From positions 1 to 64,000 of the forward strand of contig JAVXND010000002.1 in assembly GCA_036645955.1 (NCBI GenBank): a stretch of DNA of 64,000 nt, written 5' to 3'. This DNA is from Limiplasma sp036645955. GTDB taxonomy: Bacteria; Bacillota; Clostridia; Christensenellales; Aristaeellaceae. Each line of letters starts with the position of its first letter. Within the stretch, counting starts at the first letter, position 1. A program made the position numbers and the translations under genes. Shown here in pieces: positions 1 to 8,298 of the stretch. Below the pieces are notes generated by a model. It was not told where the DNA came from. It saw only the letters and a list, made by a program, of their open reading frames with translations, and did no database searches.

Positions 1-1
1 T

Positions 2-1849
2 GATTACCATATTGAGCCGATGAGGGAATTTGTAAATCGCATTCACAAGCATGGGGCAAAGCTGTTTGTACAGCTTCATCACCCCGGTCGGCAGAATTTG
101 GGCATTATGGTCAATACGGTTCCCCTGAGCATTGGCTGTACAAGAATGGTTCCCTCGTTTGAAAAGCTGCTGTTTAAGGTTGCGCCCGTGGTTGGAAAAA
201 AGATGGATGATAAGCATCTGACCTTCCGCTCGGTTGCGCCCTCCAAATGTGAGCCAAGTGCTGTTGCCAATAGCCATGTGAGAGCACTGAGCAAAAAAGA
301 AATCAAAAAACTGATCCGCCAGTTTATAGAAGCCGCGGTGCGCTGTAAAAAAGCAGGTGTGGACGGTGTGGAGCTGCACAATGCACATGGCTACCTGATG
401 CACCAGTTTTTAAGCCCCAATACCAACCATAGAACAGATGAATACGGCGGCAGCTTTGAAAATCGTCTGCGCTTTATCAGGGAGATTATTGAGGGGATTC
501 GGCTGGAGTGCGGCAAGGATTACCCTCTGATTGTAAGGCTTTCCGTGGACGAGTGCTACGATAAAATCGGGCAGCCTCATAAGGGGTACGGGCTGGATAT
601 GGGCATACAGTACGCCAAAGCAATCGAAGCGATGGGGGTTGACGCGCTGGACGTTTCCTCTGCTACCTATGACACCTACAACTACTGGCTGGAGCCAACC
701 AGCTTTGACTGCGGTTGGCGAGCCTACATGGCAGAGGCGGTAAAGAAAGAGGTTTCTGTTCCTGTGATTGCCGCCAACCTCATCAGAAGTCCAGAGCAGG
801 CGGAAAAACAGCTTAACGATGGCATACAGGATTTTGTGGCACTTGGCCGTCCGCAGATTGCAGACCCACACTGGGCAAACAAAGTGGCTGTCGGCAATCA
901 GGATGAAGTGAAACGCTGTATTTGCTGCCTCTACTGCATGGAGTCCATGCTGGAAGGTGCGTTTTTGGGCGAAAATGCCCATTGTGCCATCAACCCTACT
1001 GTGGGACGGGAAAAAGAATTCAATGCGCTGCCCAAGGATGGAAACGGCAGAACGGTTGTGATTGTTGGCGCTGGCGTGGCAGGGCTGACTGCGGCTGAAA
1101 TGTTGGGCAGACGTGGTTTTAAGCCCATCGTGCTGGAAAAGGAACAGGAGCTTGGCGGTCAAATTCAGCTTGCGAACAAACCACCCAAGAAGGAAAAGCT
1201 TGGCTGGTGTGCAGAGGATTTGGCTACAAACGCAAAAAAATATGGTGCGGAAATTGTAACAGGGGTGGCTGCCGATGAAACGGTGATTGCTTCTTATCAG
1301 CCCTATGCGGTTATTGTTGCGACGGGTGCATCGGCGGTCAAACCCAAGTCCATTGAGGGCGTTAACGGCAGCAATGTGTTCACCTCAACTGATATTCTGT
1401 CTGGCAAGGTAATGCTGTCGGGGCAAAAAATCGCGGTCATTGGAAGCGGACTGACGGGCATAGAAACAGCGGAATTGCTGATAAAACAAAACAACCGCCT
1501 TACTGTGGTTGAAATGGCAAAGGAAATTGCCCCCACGGCATGGTTCCAGCACAAGATTGATATTTTGCCGAAGCTGGTAGCCGCCGACACAAAATTGATC
1601 ACATCGGCAAAGCTCTGCACCATTGGTAAAGACAGCATTACGCTTGAGGATGTGGCAACAGGCAAAAAGACGGTTCACAGCTGTGATTCGGTGGTGCTAT
1701 CCCTTGGTTCTCGTTCGGAAAATCAGCTTTATGAAAAGCTCAAGGGAAGCTTAAAGAATGTATATCTGATTGGAGATGCAAAAAAGGTGGGCAACATTGC
1801 CTTTGCAACGGCTGAGGCTTATCGTGTGGCGACACAAGTGCTCAAGTAG
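2..1849 (+). CDS. NADH:flavin oxidoreductase / 2,4-dienoyl-CoA reductase-like protein (5' truncated)
   Basis: The reading frame is open from base 2, so the true start lies left of the window. About 615 residues are visible. The N-terminal part is an old-yellow-enzyme TIM barrel (QLHHPGRQ, then HNAHGYLMHQFLSPNTNHR and DEYGGSFENR). A cysteine cluster CICCLYC with a further Cys about 16 residues on (near residue 322 counted from base 20) is the expected 4Fe-4S site. The C-terminal half has two dinucleotide folds, VVIVGAGVAGLTAA for FAD and IAVIGSGLTGIETAE for NAD(P)H. Relatives reduce activated C=C bonds in enoyl-CoAs, enoates or bile acid intermediates; the substrate cannot be told here. The cysteine spacing C-x2-C-x2-C is slightly tighter than the C-x2-C-x3-C of E. 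coli FadH. The gene ends at a convergent terminator shared with glgA. Confidence 0.9.
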   Translation, partial: DYHIEPMREFVNRIHKHGAKLFVQLHHPGRQNLGIMVNTVPLSIGCTRMVPSFEKLLFKVAPVVGKKMDDKHLTFRSVAPSKCEPSAVANSHVRALSKKEIKKLIRQFIEAAVRCKKAGVDGVELHNAHGYLMHQFLSPNTNHRTDEYGGSFENRLRFIREIIEGIRLECGKDYPLIVRLSVDECYDKIGQPHKGYGLDMGIQYAKAIEAMGVDALDVSSATYDTYNYWLEPTSFDCGWRAYMAEAVKKEVSVPVIAANLIRSPEQAEKQLNDGIQDFVALGRPQIADPHWANKVAVGNQDEVKRCICCLYCMESMLEGAFLGENAHCAINPTVGREKEFNALPKDGNGRTVVIVGAGVAGLTAAEMLGRRGFKPIVLEKEQELGGQIQLANKPPKKEKLGWCAEDLATNAKKYGAEIVTGVAADETVIASYQPYAVIVATGASAVKPKSIEGVNGSNVFTSTDILSGKVMLSGQKIAVIGSGLTGIETAELLIKQNNRLTVVEMAKEIAPTAWFQHKIDILPKLVAADTKLITSAKLCTIGKDSITLEDVATGKKTVHSCDSVVLSLGSRSENQLYEKLKGSLKNVYLIGDAKKVGNIAFATAEAYRVATQVLK

Positions 1850-1874
1850 GCTCTTTGAGAAAAAATAATACATG

Positions 1875-1914
1875 AAAAGGCGATATGGGCTGCGCTCACC
1901 CCATATCGCCTTTT
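1875..1914. terminator. Bidirectional terminator between the flavoprotein gene and glgA
   Basis: A perfect 15-bp inverted repeat (arms 1875-1889 and 1900-1914, AAAAGGCGATATGGG and its complement) encloses a 10-base loop. It has A-runs on one side and T-runs on the other, so it can stop transcription from both convergent genes. Confidence 0.85.
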
Positions 1915-1949
1915 GGTTGGAAAAAAGAGAGCGAAGGGACTTACCAAAT

Positions 1950-3395
1950 TTACGCTTCTTTATTGGTCAGCTTTTGGTAAATCTTCATGTACTCACCCGC
2001 GCTGTGCGTCCAGCTATAATCGCCCTTCATGCCGCGAGCACGCAGGGTTTTGATAATCCCATTGGGGGATTCGTAGAGGCTCAAAGCGCGGCGGATGACG
2101 CTTAGCATGTCGTGTGCGTTGTAGTTGAGGAAGGTAAAGCCATTGCCTTCATCGGTAACTTCGTTGTAGCTAAGCACCGTATCGCGCAAGCCGCCTGTTT
2201 CACGCACAATGGGAATGGTACCATAGCGCAGTGAAATGAGCTGGCTTAAACCGCATGGCTCAAACAGGGAGGGCATGAGGAAGAAATCAGCGCCTGCATA
2301 CAGCTTGTGCGCCAGCTCGTGATCCATGGCAAAGCGCACAGCCATTTTGCCGTGATACTGCTGTTCTGCCCAGCTAAAGAGGTTGGTGTAGCGCGAGTCG
2401 CCCATGCCGAGCACGGCCAATTGCATGTTGTCGTTCATCATATCGCTTAGCACGCAATCCACCAAATCCAAGCCCTTTTGGTTGGTAAGGCGGCCGACCA
2501 TGGCAATGAGGGGCGTGTCCGGATTTACCTCCAAGCCCAAATCGCGCTGTAGATTGGCTTTGTTTTCAGCTTTGCCGCTCATATCCGCAAGGCTGTAATT
2601 TTTGTAGATGAGCGGATCTGTTTCTGGGTTGTATTCGTTTACGTCAATGCCGTTGAGCACCCCGTAGAGGGAATTTCTGCGTGAGCGAATGAGACCATCC
2701 AAACGCTCCCCATAATAGGCGGTTGTGATTTCCTCCGCATAGCTCGGGCTTACAGTGGACACGGCATCGCTGTACACAATGCCTGCCTTCATGAAGTTGG
2801 CACAGCCAAAGCACTCAAGCTTGTCTGCACTCCAAAGCCCATCACCCAAGCCCAAAACATCCTGCACTTCTTTAATGCCGAAAATTCCTTGATATTGCAG
2901 GTTGTGAATGGTGAACATGGTGCGGATTTGGGCGAAGAAGGGCGTGTGCGCATATTGGATTTTGAGCAATGCGGGAATCATGCCGCTTTGCCAGTCGTGA
3001 GCATGCACAATGTCGGGCTGAAAATCCAGCAGGGGCAGCGCGTTGAGCGCCGCACGGCAGAAGAAGCCATAGCGCTCGTATTCGTCCCCGCCAAGACCAT
3101 AGACATAGGGGCGTCCAAAATAGTATTTGTTATCCAGAAAATAGTAAATAACACCGTCTTTTTTGAGCATTTGCACGCCGCAATATTGTCTGCGCCAGCC
3201 CAATTGCACATCGAAATGCAAAAGGTACTGCATTTGTTCCTGCCATTTTTGACCAATCACCGTGTACATGGGCAAAATAACGCGCACATCGTGGCCTTGC
3301 TTTGCAAGAACGGGCGCAAGAGCGCCCACCACATCAGCCAAACCACCCGTTTTGATAAACGGAACACATTCGCTGGCAGTGAATAGGATCTTCAT
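1950..3395 (-). CDS. glgA: Glycogen synthase (ADP-glucose type)
   Basis: The 481-residue protein is the normal length for bacterial GlgA, a GT5 glucosyltransferase that extends alpha-1,4-glucan from ADP-glucose. The N-terminal KTGGLADV motif (residues 15-22) that binds ADP-glucose is intact. The C-terminal EPCGLSQLISLRYGTIPIV and TGGLRDTV motifs of the second Rossmann domain are present. It is the last gene of glgB-glgC-glgD-glgA, starting 28 bases after glgD, and is preceded by a GGAGGGGG ribosome site. Nothing looks damaged. Confidence 0.97.
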   Translation of the reverse strand: MKILFTASECVPFIKTGGLADVVGALAPVLAKQGHDVRVILPMYTVIGQKWQEQMQYLLHFDVQLGWRRQYCGVQMLKKDGVIYYFLDNKYYFGRPYVYGLGGDEYERYGFFCRAALNALPLLDFQPDIVHAHDWQSGMIPALLKIQYAHTPFFAQIRTMFTIHNLQYQGIFGIKEVQDVLGLGDGLWSADKLECFGCANFMKAGIVYSDAVSTVSPSYAEEITTAYYGERLDGLIRSRRNSLYGVLNGIDVNEYNPETDPLIYKNYSLADMSGKAENKANLQRDLGLEVNPDTPLIAMVGRLTNQKGLDLVDCVLSDMMNDNMQLAVLGMGDSRYTNLFSWAEQQYHGKMAVRFAMDHELAHKLYAGADFFLMPSLFEPCGLSQLISLRYGTIPIVRETGGLRDTVLSYNEVTDEGNGFTFLNYNAHDMLSVIRRALSLYESPNGIIKTLRARGMKGDYSWTHSAGEYMKIYQKLTNKEA

Positions 3396-3423
3396 AACTA
3401 AACCCCCTCCTATACAAACAAAA

Positions 3424-4545
3424 TTAGATCACCATGTTTTTGGAAATAACAATGGGGTAGGCGCTGGGACCAATGAGCCGACCGCCGCGTTTGATAACGG
3501 CTTGCTTATCTAAAATGCAGTTTTCCAGCTGTACCCCTTCTTCAATATGACCATCCTGCATGATGATGCAATTCTTTACGTGCGCGCCCTTGTCAATGCG
3601 CACACCACGGAAGAGAACGCTGTGCTCCACCTCGCCATTGACCATGCAGCCATCCGCAACCATGGAGTTGATGACCTTTGCGCTATCTGAATAGCGAGCG
3701 GGCATTTCATCACGCACCTTGGTATATACGGGTCTGTTGTCAGGAAAGAGCTGGTGACGGACGTTGGTGTCCAGCGTTGCTAAGTTAAACTTGAAGTAGC
3801 TTTGCACGCTATCCAAACGGAAGCAAATGTCCTTAAACTCGTAGCCGCACATACGCATGCCTGCGTCGCGTGCCATGCGTTGAAAAACATCGCGCGTAAG
3901 ATCATGGTAGCCATGCGCCGCGCCGCGATCCACCAAATCCAGCAGCAGGTCTTTACGCATTAAAATGACTTCCATGCTCGTGTTAGCATAACGCGGCTTG
4001 GTGGGGTCGATTTCAATGTCGGTAATGGTGCCGTCTGGGCTTAGGTTAAAATAGGTGCCGTATTCCGGGCGCTGCATGTCGGGCTTGGTGGTGTACATCA
4101 TCATTACATCTGCGCCGCTTTTGGTATATTGATCAAACATATCGGTGAAATTGGGATTGAAAACGATGAGGCTGTTGCAAATCAGCACATATTCTTGACG
4201 GCTGCGGCGCAAATAGCCCATGTTGGAATGAAGCGCATCCAACGAACCGTTGTAAACGCCTACGTTTTCACGCGTGAGGAAGGGCGGAAGGATGTAAAGC
4301 CCATCGTTTTTGCCGTGAAGATCCCATTCTTTTCCGCTTCCTAAATGATCCATCAAGCTATGGTAATTTTTTTGCATGATAACGCCTACATTGCGTATGC
4401 CGCTGTTGACCATGCCGCTTACGAGAAAGTCAATCACACGGTAGCGTCCCGCGATGGGCATGGCGGCAATGGCGCGAAGCAGTGTCAGTTCGCGCAGAAA
4501 GCTATCTTTTTCACCTGTATAAATAACACCCATTACATTTTTCAT
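3424..4545 (-). CDS. glgD: Glucose-1-phosphate adenylyltransferase, GlgD subunit
   Basis: This 373-residue protein is a GlgC paralogue. It keeps the nucleotidyltransferase fold (PIAGRYRVIDFLVSGMVNSGI) and a C-terminal left-handed beta-helix (VNGEVEHSVLFRGVRIDKGA). The N-terminal glycine-rich nucleotide loop is replaced by GVIYTGEKDSFLRELT, which is typical of GlgD. In Bacillus and Clostridia GlgD associates with GlgC and modulates or boosts ADP-glucose pyrophosphorylase activity, and alone is poorly active. It lies 22 bases behind glgC in the operon. Confidence 0.95.
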   Translation of the reverse strand: MKNVMGVIYTGEKDSFLRELTLLRAIAAMPIAGRYRVIDFLVSGMVNSGIRNVGVIMQKNYHSLMDHLGSGKEWDLHGKNDGLYILPPFLTRENVGVYNGSLDALHSNMGYLRRSRQEYVLICNSLIVFNPNFTDMFDQYTKSGADVMMMYTTKPDMQRPEYGTYFNLSPDGTITDIEIDPTKPRYANTSMEVILMRKDLLLDLVDRGAAHGYHDLTRDVFQRMARDAGMRMCGYEFKDICFRLDSVQSYFKFNLATLDTNVRHQLFPDNRPVYTKVRDEMPARYSDSAKVINSMVADGCMVNGEVEHSVLFRGVRIDKGAHVKNCIIMQDGHIEEGVQLENCILDKQAVIKRGGRLIGPSAYPIVISKNMVI

Positions 4546-4567
4546 GGGAATACCTTCCTTTCGTTCA

Positions 4568-5740
4568 TCATTGCGCGCGCTGTTCGCCGGCTTTGACTGT
4601 AGCGCCTGCGGGTAAAGAAACCTGTTGACCTACAACGGCGATATCGCCCGTAGCTTCGCCAACAACGGCACCTGCACCAATAATGGCTTCTTCTGCAACA
4701 ATGGCGCGGCGAACCTGCGCACCCCGCTCCACCACTGCGCCTGGCATGAGCACGCTATCCACAACGCTTGCGCCTTCTTTGATAATAACGCCCGCAAAAA
4801 GCACGCTGTGATCTACGTTGCCATAGATTTCACAACCCTCGGTAATCATGCAGTTTTTAACGCTTGCGCCTGCGGCAACAAAGTGCGGCGCAACGCCTGG
4901 ATTGCGGCCGTAGATACGCCATTTTTTATCGTATAGGTCAATGGGCATCGGCGTAGAGAGCAAGTCCATATTGGCCTCCCAAAGGCTTTCGATGGTGCCG
5001 ACATCCTTCCAATAGCCTTCAAAGTCATAGGCATACATACGCTGTTTGTCGCCTAGCATGTTGGGAATGATATTCTTGCCAAAATCGTTGGAGCTGTTTG
5101 GATCGGCTGCATCCTCCATAAGGTATTTGCGAAGCTTTTCCCAAGTAAAGATATACACGCCCATGCTGGCCTTGTTGCTCTTTGCTTTGGCGGGTTTTTC
5201 TTCAAATTCTTCAATGGCGTTGTCTTTATCCGTGTTCATGATGCCGAAACGGCTGGTTTCTTCCCACGGAACCTCACGAACGGCAATGGTGCAGTCCGCA
5301 TTGTTTTGAATGTGGAATTGAAGCATGTCGTTGTAATCCATTTTATAGATGTGGTCGCCGCTCAAAATGAGCACATAATCCGTATTGAATTGCTCTATAA
5401 ATTGTAGGTTTTGGTAAATGGCGTTGGCTGTGCCGCTGTACCATTCGCCGATTTTGCCCTTCACATAGGGGGGCAACACATATACGCCGCCGTGCGCAAG
5501 GTCAAGATCCCAAGGCGAACCGCTGCCGATATAGGCGTTGAGCTTGAGCGGCTGGTACTGGGTGAGCACACCTACTACGTCGATTGCGCTGTTGGTGCAG
5601 TTGCTCAGCGGAAAATCAATGATGCGATATTTACCGCCATAGGGGATTGCGGGCTTAGCCATCTGCTCTGTCAGAATACCCAGACGGCTTCCCTGCCCGC
5701 CTGCCAATAGCATCGCCACACATTGTTTCTTGTTCATCAT
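4568..5740 (-). CDS. glgC: Glucose-1-phosphate adenylyltransferase (ADP-glucose pyrophosphorylase)
   Basis: This 390-residue protein makes ADP-glucose from ATP and glucose-1-phosphate, the committed step of glycogen synthesis. The catalytic nucleotide loop LLAGGQGSRLG is at the N-terminus, followed by KPAIPYGGKYRIIDFPLSNC. ILSGDHIYKMDY and FEEKPAKAKS form the sugar-phosphate site. A hexapeptide-repeat beta-helix ends the protein. The frame could be extended 23 residues upstream into glgB, but the ATG at 5740 follows an AAAGGAG ribosome site and begins the conserved family sequence. It is 20 bases behind glgB. Confidence 0.96.
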   Translation of the reverse strand: MMNKKQCVAMLLAGGQGSRLGILTEQMAKPAIPYGGKYRIIDFPLSNCTNSAIDVVGVLTQYQPLKLNAYIGSGSPWDLDLAHGGVYVLPPYVKGKIGEWYSGTANAIYQNLQFIEQFNTDYVLILSGDHIYKMDYNDMLQFHIQNNADCTIAVREVPWEETSRFGIMNTDKDNAIEEFEEKPAKAKSNKASMGVYIFTWEKLRKYLMEDAADPNSSNDFGKNIIPNMLGDKQRMYAYDFEGYWKDVGTIESLWEANMDLLSTPMPIDLYDKKWRIYGRNPGVAPHFVAAGASVKNCMITEGCEIYGNVDHSVLFAGVIIKEGASVVDSVLMPGAVVERGAQVRRAIVAEEAIIGAGAVVGEATGDIAVVGQQVSLPAGATVKAGEQRAQ

Positions 5741-5760
5741 GGAGAAATCCACTCCTTTTT

Positions 5761-7674
5761 TTAGATTTTTTCGAATGTGAAATATACACAGCTGAGCGGA
5801 GGAACGCAAATATCCGCCCAGAATGGGAAACCATTAAAATCGCCGGGCTGAGCATTTAATTCGAAAGCGTTGTACTGGTTGCTTCCGCCAAACTCTTCAC
5901 GGTCGGTGTTAAACATTTCGTTGAGCTTGCCGCCGCAAGGGAGGCCAATGCGGTATATGGGGTGAAATACGGGGGTGAAATTGGCTACGCAGAGGATGGC
6001 ACGGGCATGTTTATCGGTGCGAAGGAAGGCGATCACGCTGTTGTCGCTGTCATTAGAGGTTATCCACTGAAAACCGTCCCAAGAGTCATCCACCTCGTAG
6101 AGCGCGGGGGTGTTTTGATACAAGCTGTTTAAACGCTTGACGCAATTTTGCAGCGGCGCGTGACGCTCGTAAATCAGCAAGAACCAATCCAATTGATCGT
6201 CGTATCTCCACTCAATGAAATGGGCGAACTCACTGCCCATGAACAGCAGCTTTTTGCCCGGATGCGCCATGGTGTAGCCATAGAGCGCACGAAGCCCCGC
6301 AAACTTTTGCCACAGGTCCCCGGGGTTTTTGTCCAGCATGCTATGCTTGCCGTGAACCACCTCGTCGTGGGAGAAGGGCAAAATATAGTTTTCGCTAAAA
6401 GCATAACACAAGCTGAATATGAGCTCGCCGTGATGGTATTTGCGATAGATGGGATCTAGCTTAATGTAGGAAAGAACATCGTTCATCCAGCCCATGTTCC
6501 ACTTAAACCCAAAGCCCAAACCGCCAAGATAGGTAGGTGCGGTGACCATGGGGAAGGCGGTGCTTTCCTCAGCGATCATCATCAAACCTTGAAAATCGTG
6601 ATAAACGGTTTGGTTCATCATGCGCAGAAAGTTAATGCCATCAATGTTTTCATGCCCGCCGTAGGGGTTTGGCAGGAAGCTTCCCTGTTCTTTGCAAAAA
6701 TCATAGTAGATGATACCGCTTACGGCATCTACGCGGATGCCATCGGCATGGAAATACTCAAGCCAATAACAGCAGTTGCTAAGCAAATAGCTGCATATCT
6801 CGCCGCGGCCAAAATCGAAGAGCATGGTACCCCATTGCGGAATTTCGCCCCTGCGCGGGTCAGGATGGTTATAGAGATGGGTGCCGTCAAACTTGTATAA
6901 GCCCATTTCGTCGCGCGGGAAATGGGCGGGAACCCAGTCTAAAATAACGCCGATGCCTGCTCTGTGGCAGCGGTCAATCAGCTCCATCAGCTGCTTTGGC
7001 GTGCCATAGCGCCCAGTTGCGGAATAAAATCCTGTCACCTGATAACCCCAGCTCATATCCAGGGGATGCTCCATCACGGGCAGCAGTTCAATGTGCGTGT
7101 AACCCATTTCCTGTATGTAGGGGATGATCTGATCTGCAAATTCAATATAGGTGAGATATTCGCCGTCGGGGTGCTTGCGCCAAGAGCCGATATGCACCTC
7201 GTAAATATTCACTGGGCTATGGTAGGGGTCAAAGCTGGCACGCTTTTCAAGCCATGCCGCGTCCTGCCATTGGTAACCGTCCATATCGTACAAGCGGCTG
7301 GCAGTGCCTGGCCGCAATTCGCTGTAAAACGCATAGGGATCGGCTTTTAGGCGCCAAAGATCATCCTGCCCCCAAACTGCATACTTATAGATAGGGAAAC
7401 CATCCTCGGGCACGTTTTGCCAAAGCTCGTCCTGTGTGAGCCGCAATTCCCATGTACCATCGTATTGCTTTTGCATGGGGTGCGTGCTTTTGTCCCAATT
7501 GTTGAAAGAACCTACAAGTGCCACATGCTTTGCGTTTGGCGCCCATACGCAGAAATGCCATTTCCGTACGCTGCCTTCTTCGCAGGGGTGAGCGCCTAGC
7601 ATTTCATAAGCACGCCTGTTTGAACCTTGATGAAAAATATCACGGATTTCAGCCGTTGGCGCATGATATAGCAT
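5761..7674 (-). CDS. glgB: 1,4-alpha-glucan branching enzyme
   Basis: The 637-residue GH13 enzyme introduces alpha-1,6 branches into glycogen. An N-terminal CBM48-type module (FCVWAPNAKHVALVGSFNNW) precedes the catalytic barrel. The barrel shows the region-II motif DGIRVDAVSG with the nucleophile Asp near residue 314, the acid/base Glu in IAEESTAFP near 367, and LPFSHDEVVHGK with the transition-state Asp. The spacing of the first two matches E. coli GlgB. It is the first gene of the operon, with an AGGAGG site at 7683-7688 and a long structured leader upstream. Confidence 0.97.
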   Translation of the reverse strand: MLYHAPTAEIRDIFHQGSNRRAYEMLGAHPCEEGSVRKWHFCVWAPNAKHVALVGSFNNWDKSTHPMQKQYDGTWELRLTQDELWQNVPEDGFPIYKYAVWGQDDLWRLKADPYAFYSELRPGTASRLYDMDGYQWQDAAWLEKRASFDPYHSPVNIYEVHIGSWRKHPDGEYLTYIEFADQIIPYIQEMGYTHIELLPVMEHPLDMSWGYQVTGFYSATGRYGTPKQLMELIDRCHRAGIGVILDWVPAHFPRDEMGLYKFDGTHLYNHPDPRRGEIPQWGTMLFDFGRGEICSYLLSNCCYWLEYFHADGIRVDAVSGIIYYDFCKEQGSFLPNPYGGHENIDGINFLRMMNQTVYHDFQGLMMIAEESTAFPMVTAPTYLGGLGFGFKWNMGWMNDVLSYIKLDPIYRKYHHGELIFSLCYAFSENYILPFSHDEVVHGKHSMLDKNPGDLWQKFAGLRALYGYTMAHPGKKLLFMGSEFAHFIEWRYDDQLDWFLLIYERHAPLQNCVKRLNSLYQNTPALYEVDDSWDGFQWITSNDSDNSVIAFLRTDKHARAILCVANFTPVFHPIYRIGLPCGGKLNEMFNTDREEFGGSNQYNAFELNAQPGDFNGFPFWADICVPPLSCVYFTFEKI

Positions 7675-7745
7675 CGGATCGTCCTCCTAGCTTCTTTGAG
7701 TGAATCACAAATTCTGTGCATTTAGATAACTGATTGGGATGACAG

Positions 7746-7846
7746 AAGCACATTTCCATCCACCTTGCCCTCTTGTGCACCACCCATTGAAATGGTTTCC
7801 TCTTTATTACACAATGGGTGGTACTTCAATCTACCAAAATGTGCTT
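7746..7846 (-). promoter_or_regulatory. Structured leader of the glgBCDA mRNA (nested inverted repeats)
   Basis: Two nested perfect inverted repeats lie between the promoter and glgB: outer arms 7746-7755/7837-7846 (10 bp) and inner arms 7779-7789/7812-7822 (11 bp, 22-base loop). On the transcribed strand the first outer arm is also inside a local hairpin CCAAAA-GCACA-TTTTGG, so two folds compete. No T-run follows, so it is not an obvious intrinsic terminator. It matches no riboswitch class I recognise. A function in controlling glycogen genes is inferred from position only. Confidence 0.5.
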
Positions 7847-7874
7847 TTGGCATCCGTATCATAACTATAGCTCT

Positions 7875-7904
7875 ATTGTATTCGCAACATGGTATGTTCG
7901 TCAA
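7875..7904 (-). promoter_or_regulatory. Promoter of glgBCDA
   Basis: On the minus strand TTGACG (7899-7904) and TACAAT (7875-7880) are separated by 18 bases, a good sigma-A promoter. Transcription would begin near 7868, leaving a leader of about 190 nt before glgB. Confidence 0.7.
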
Positions 7905-8206
7905 GTTCTTTTCTTGCTTTTTAAAAATTTTCATAATAAGATGATGAAAACAGAGAAGATTTTTGTATATACTTGCATTTTTGGCGAAATACGTGTATGT
8001 TTAAACCCACAAAATACATTGTATGATTTGGAGAAATATTAATGAAGCCCATGCAACAGCTTTATACAGAATACAACAAAGCGGTGCTTTCTATTTACGA
8101 ATAGGCAAGGTGCTTAAACGAATGGAGGAGGTTTCGCCTACGGAATACCGCAATGGCATGTGCGAACAATAACGATATATCAAATAGAACATATAGAACA
8201 AATAGA
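7905..8206. other. Intergenic region between glgB promoter and regulator promoter
   Basis: AT-rich stretch between the two divergent promoters. Apart from the possible AraC-like tail at 8053-8172 I see no gene, RNA or repeat in it. Confidence 0.5.
8053..8172 (+). pseudogene. Possible remnant of an AraC-type regulator C-terminus
   Basis: A short open frame without a start codon of its own ends with KVLKRMEEVSPTEYRNGMCEQ-like sequence just before the TAA at 8170-8172. SPTEYR is characteristic of the last helix of AraC/XylS DNA-binding domains. The residues before it only loosely fit the preceding helix, and no helix-turn-helix is recognisable. It sits in the 620-base gap between glgB and the next regulator. 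This may be a decayed gene end or a chance match. Confidence 0.25.
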
Positions 8207-8235
8207 TTGACTCTTGATAATGAGTATGGTATACT
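8207..8235 (+). promoter_or_regulatory. Promoter of the GntR/LacI regulator with overlapping palindrome
   Basis: TTGACT (8207-8212) and TATACT (8230-8235) are spaced by 17 bases. A 15-base palindrome GAGTAT-GGT-ATACTC (8222-8236) overlaps the -10 element, which is a typical position for an autorepressor site. Confidence 0.75.
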
Positions 8236-8298
8236 CTCTGAGAACGTCCAAAACGCCTGACCTGCGGGTTGGAGCATGAGCATTGGGTGATGTACACA

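Noticed and set aside
410..1162. Long antisense open frame opposite the flavoprotein gene
   Set aside because: It is a shadow of the strongly conserved sense gene and has no start signal or recognisable protein motif.
7722..7934. Minus-strand 70-codon frame in the glgB leader
   Set aside because: It runs through the promoter and both inverted repeats, has no ribosome site, and cannot be transcribed in full from the visible promoter.
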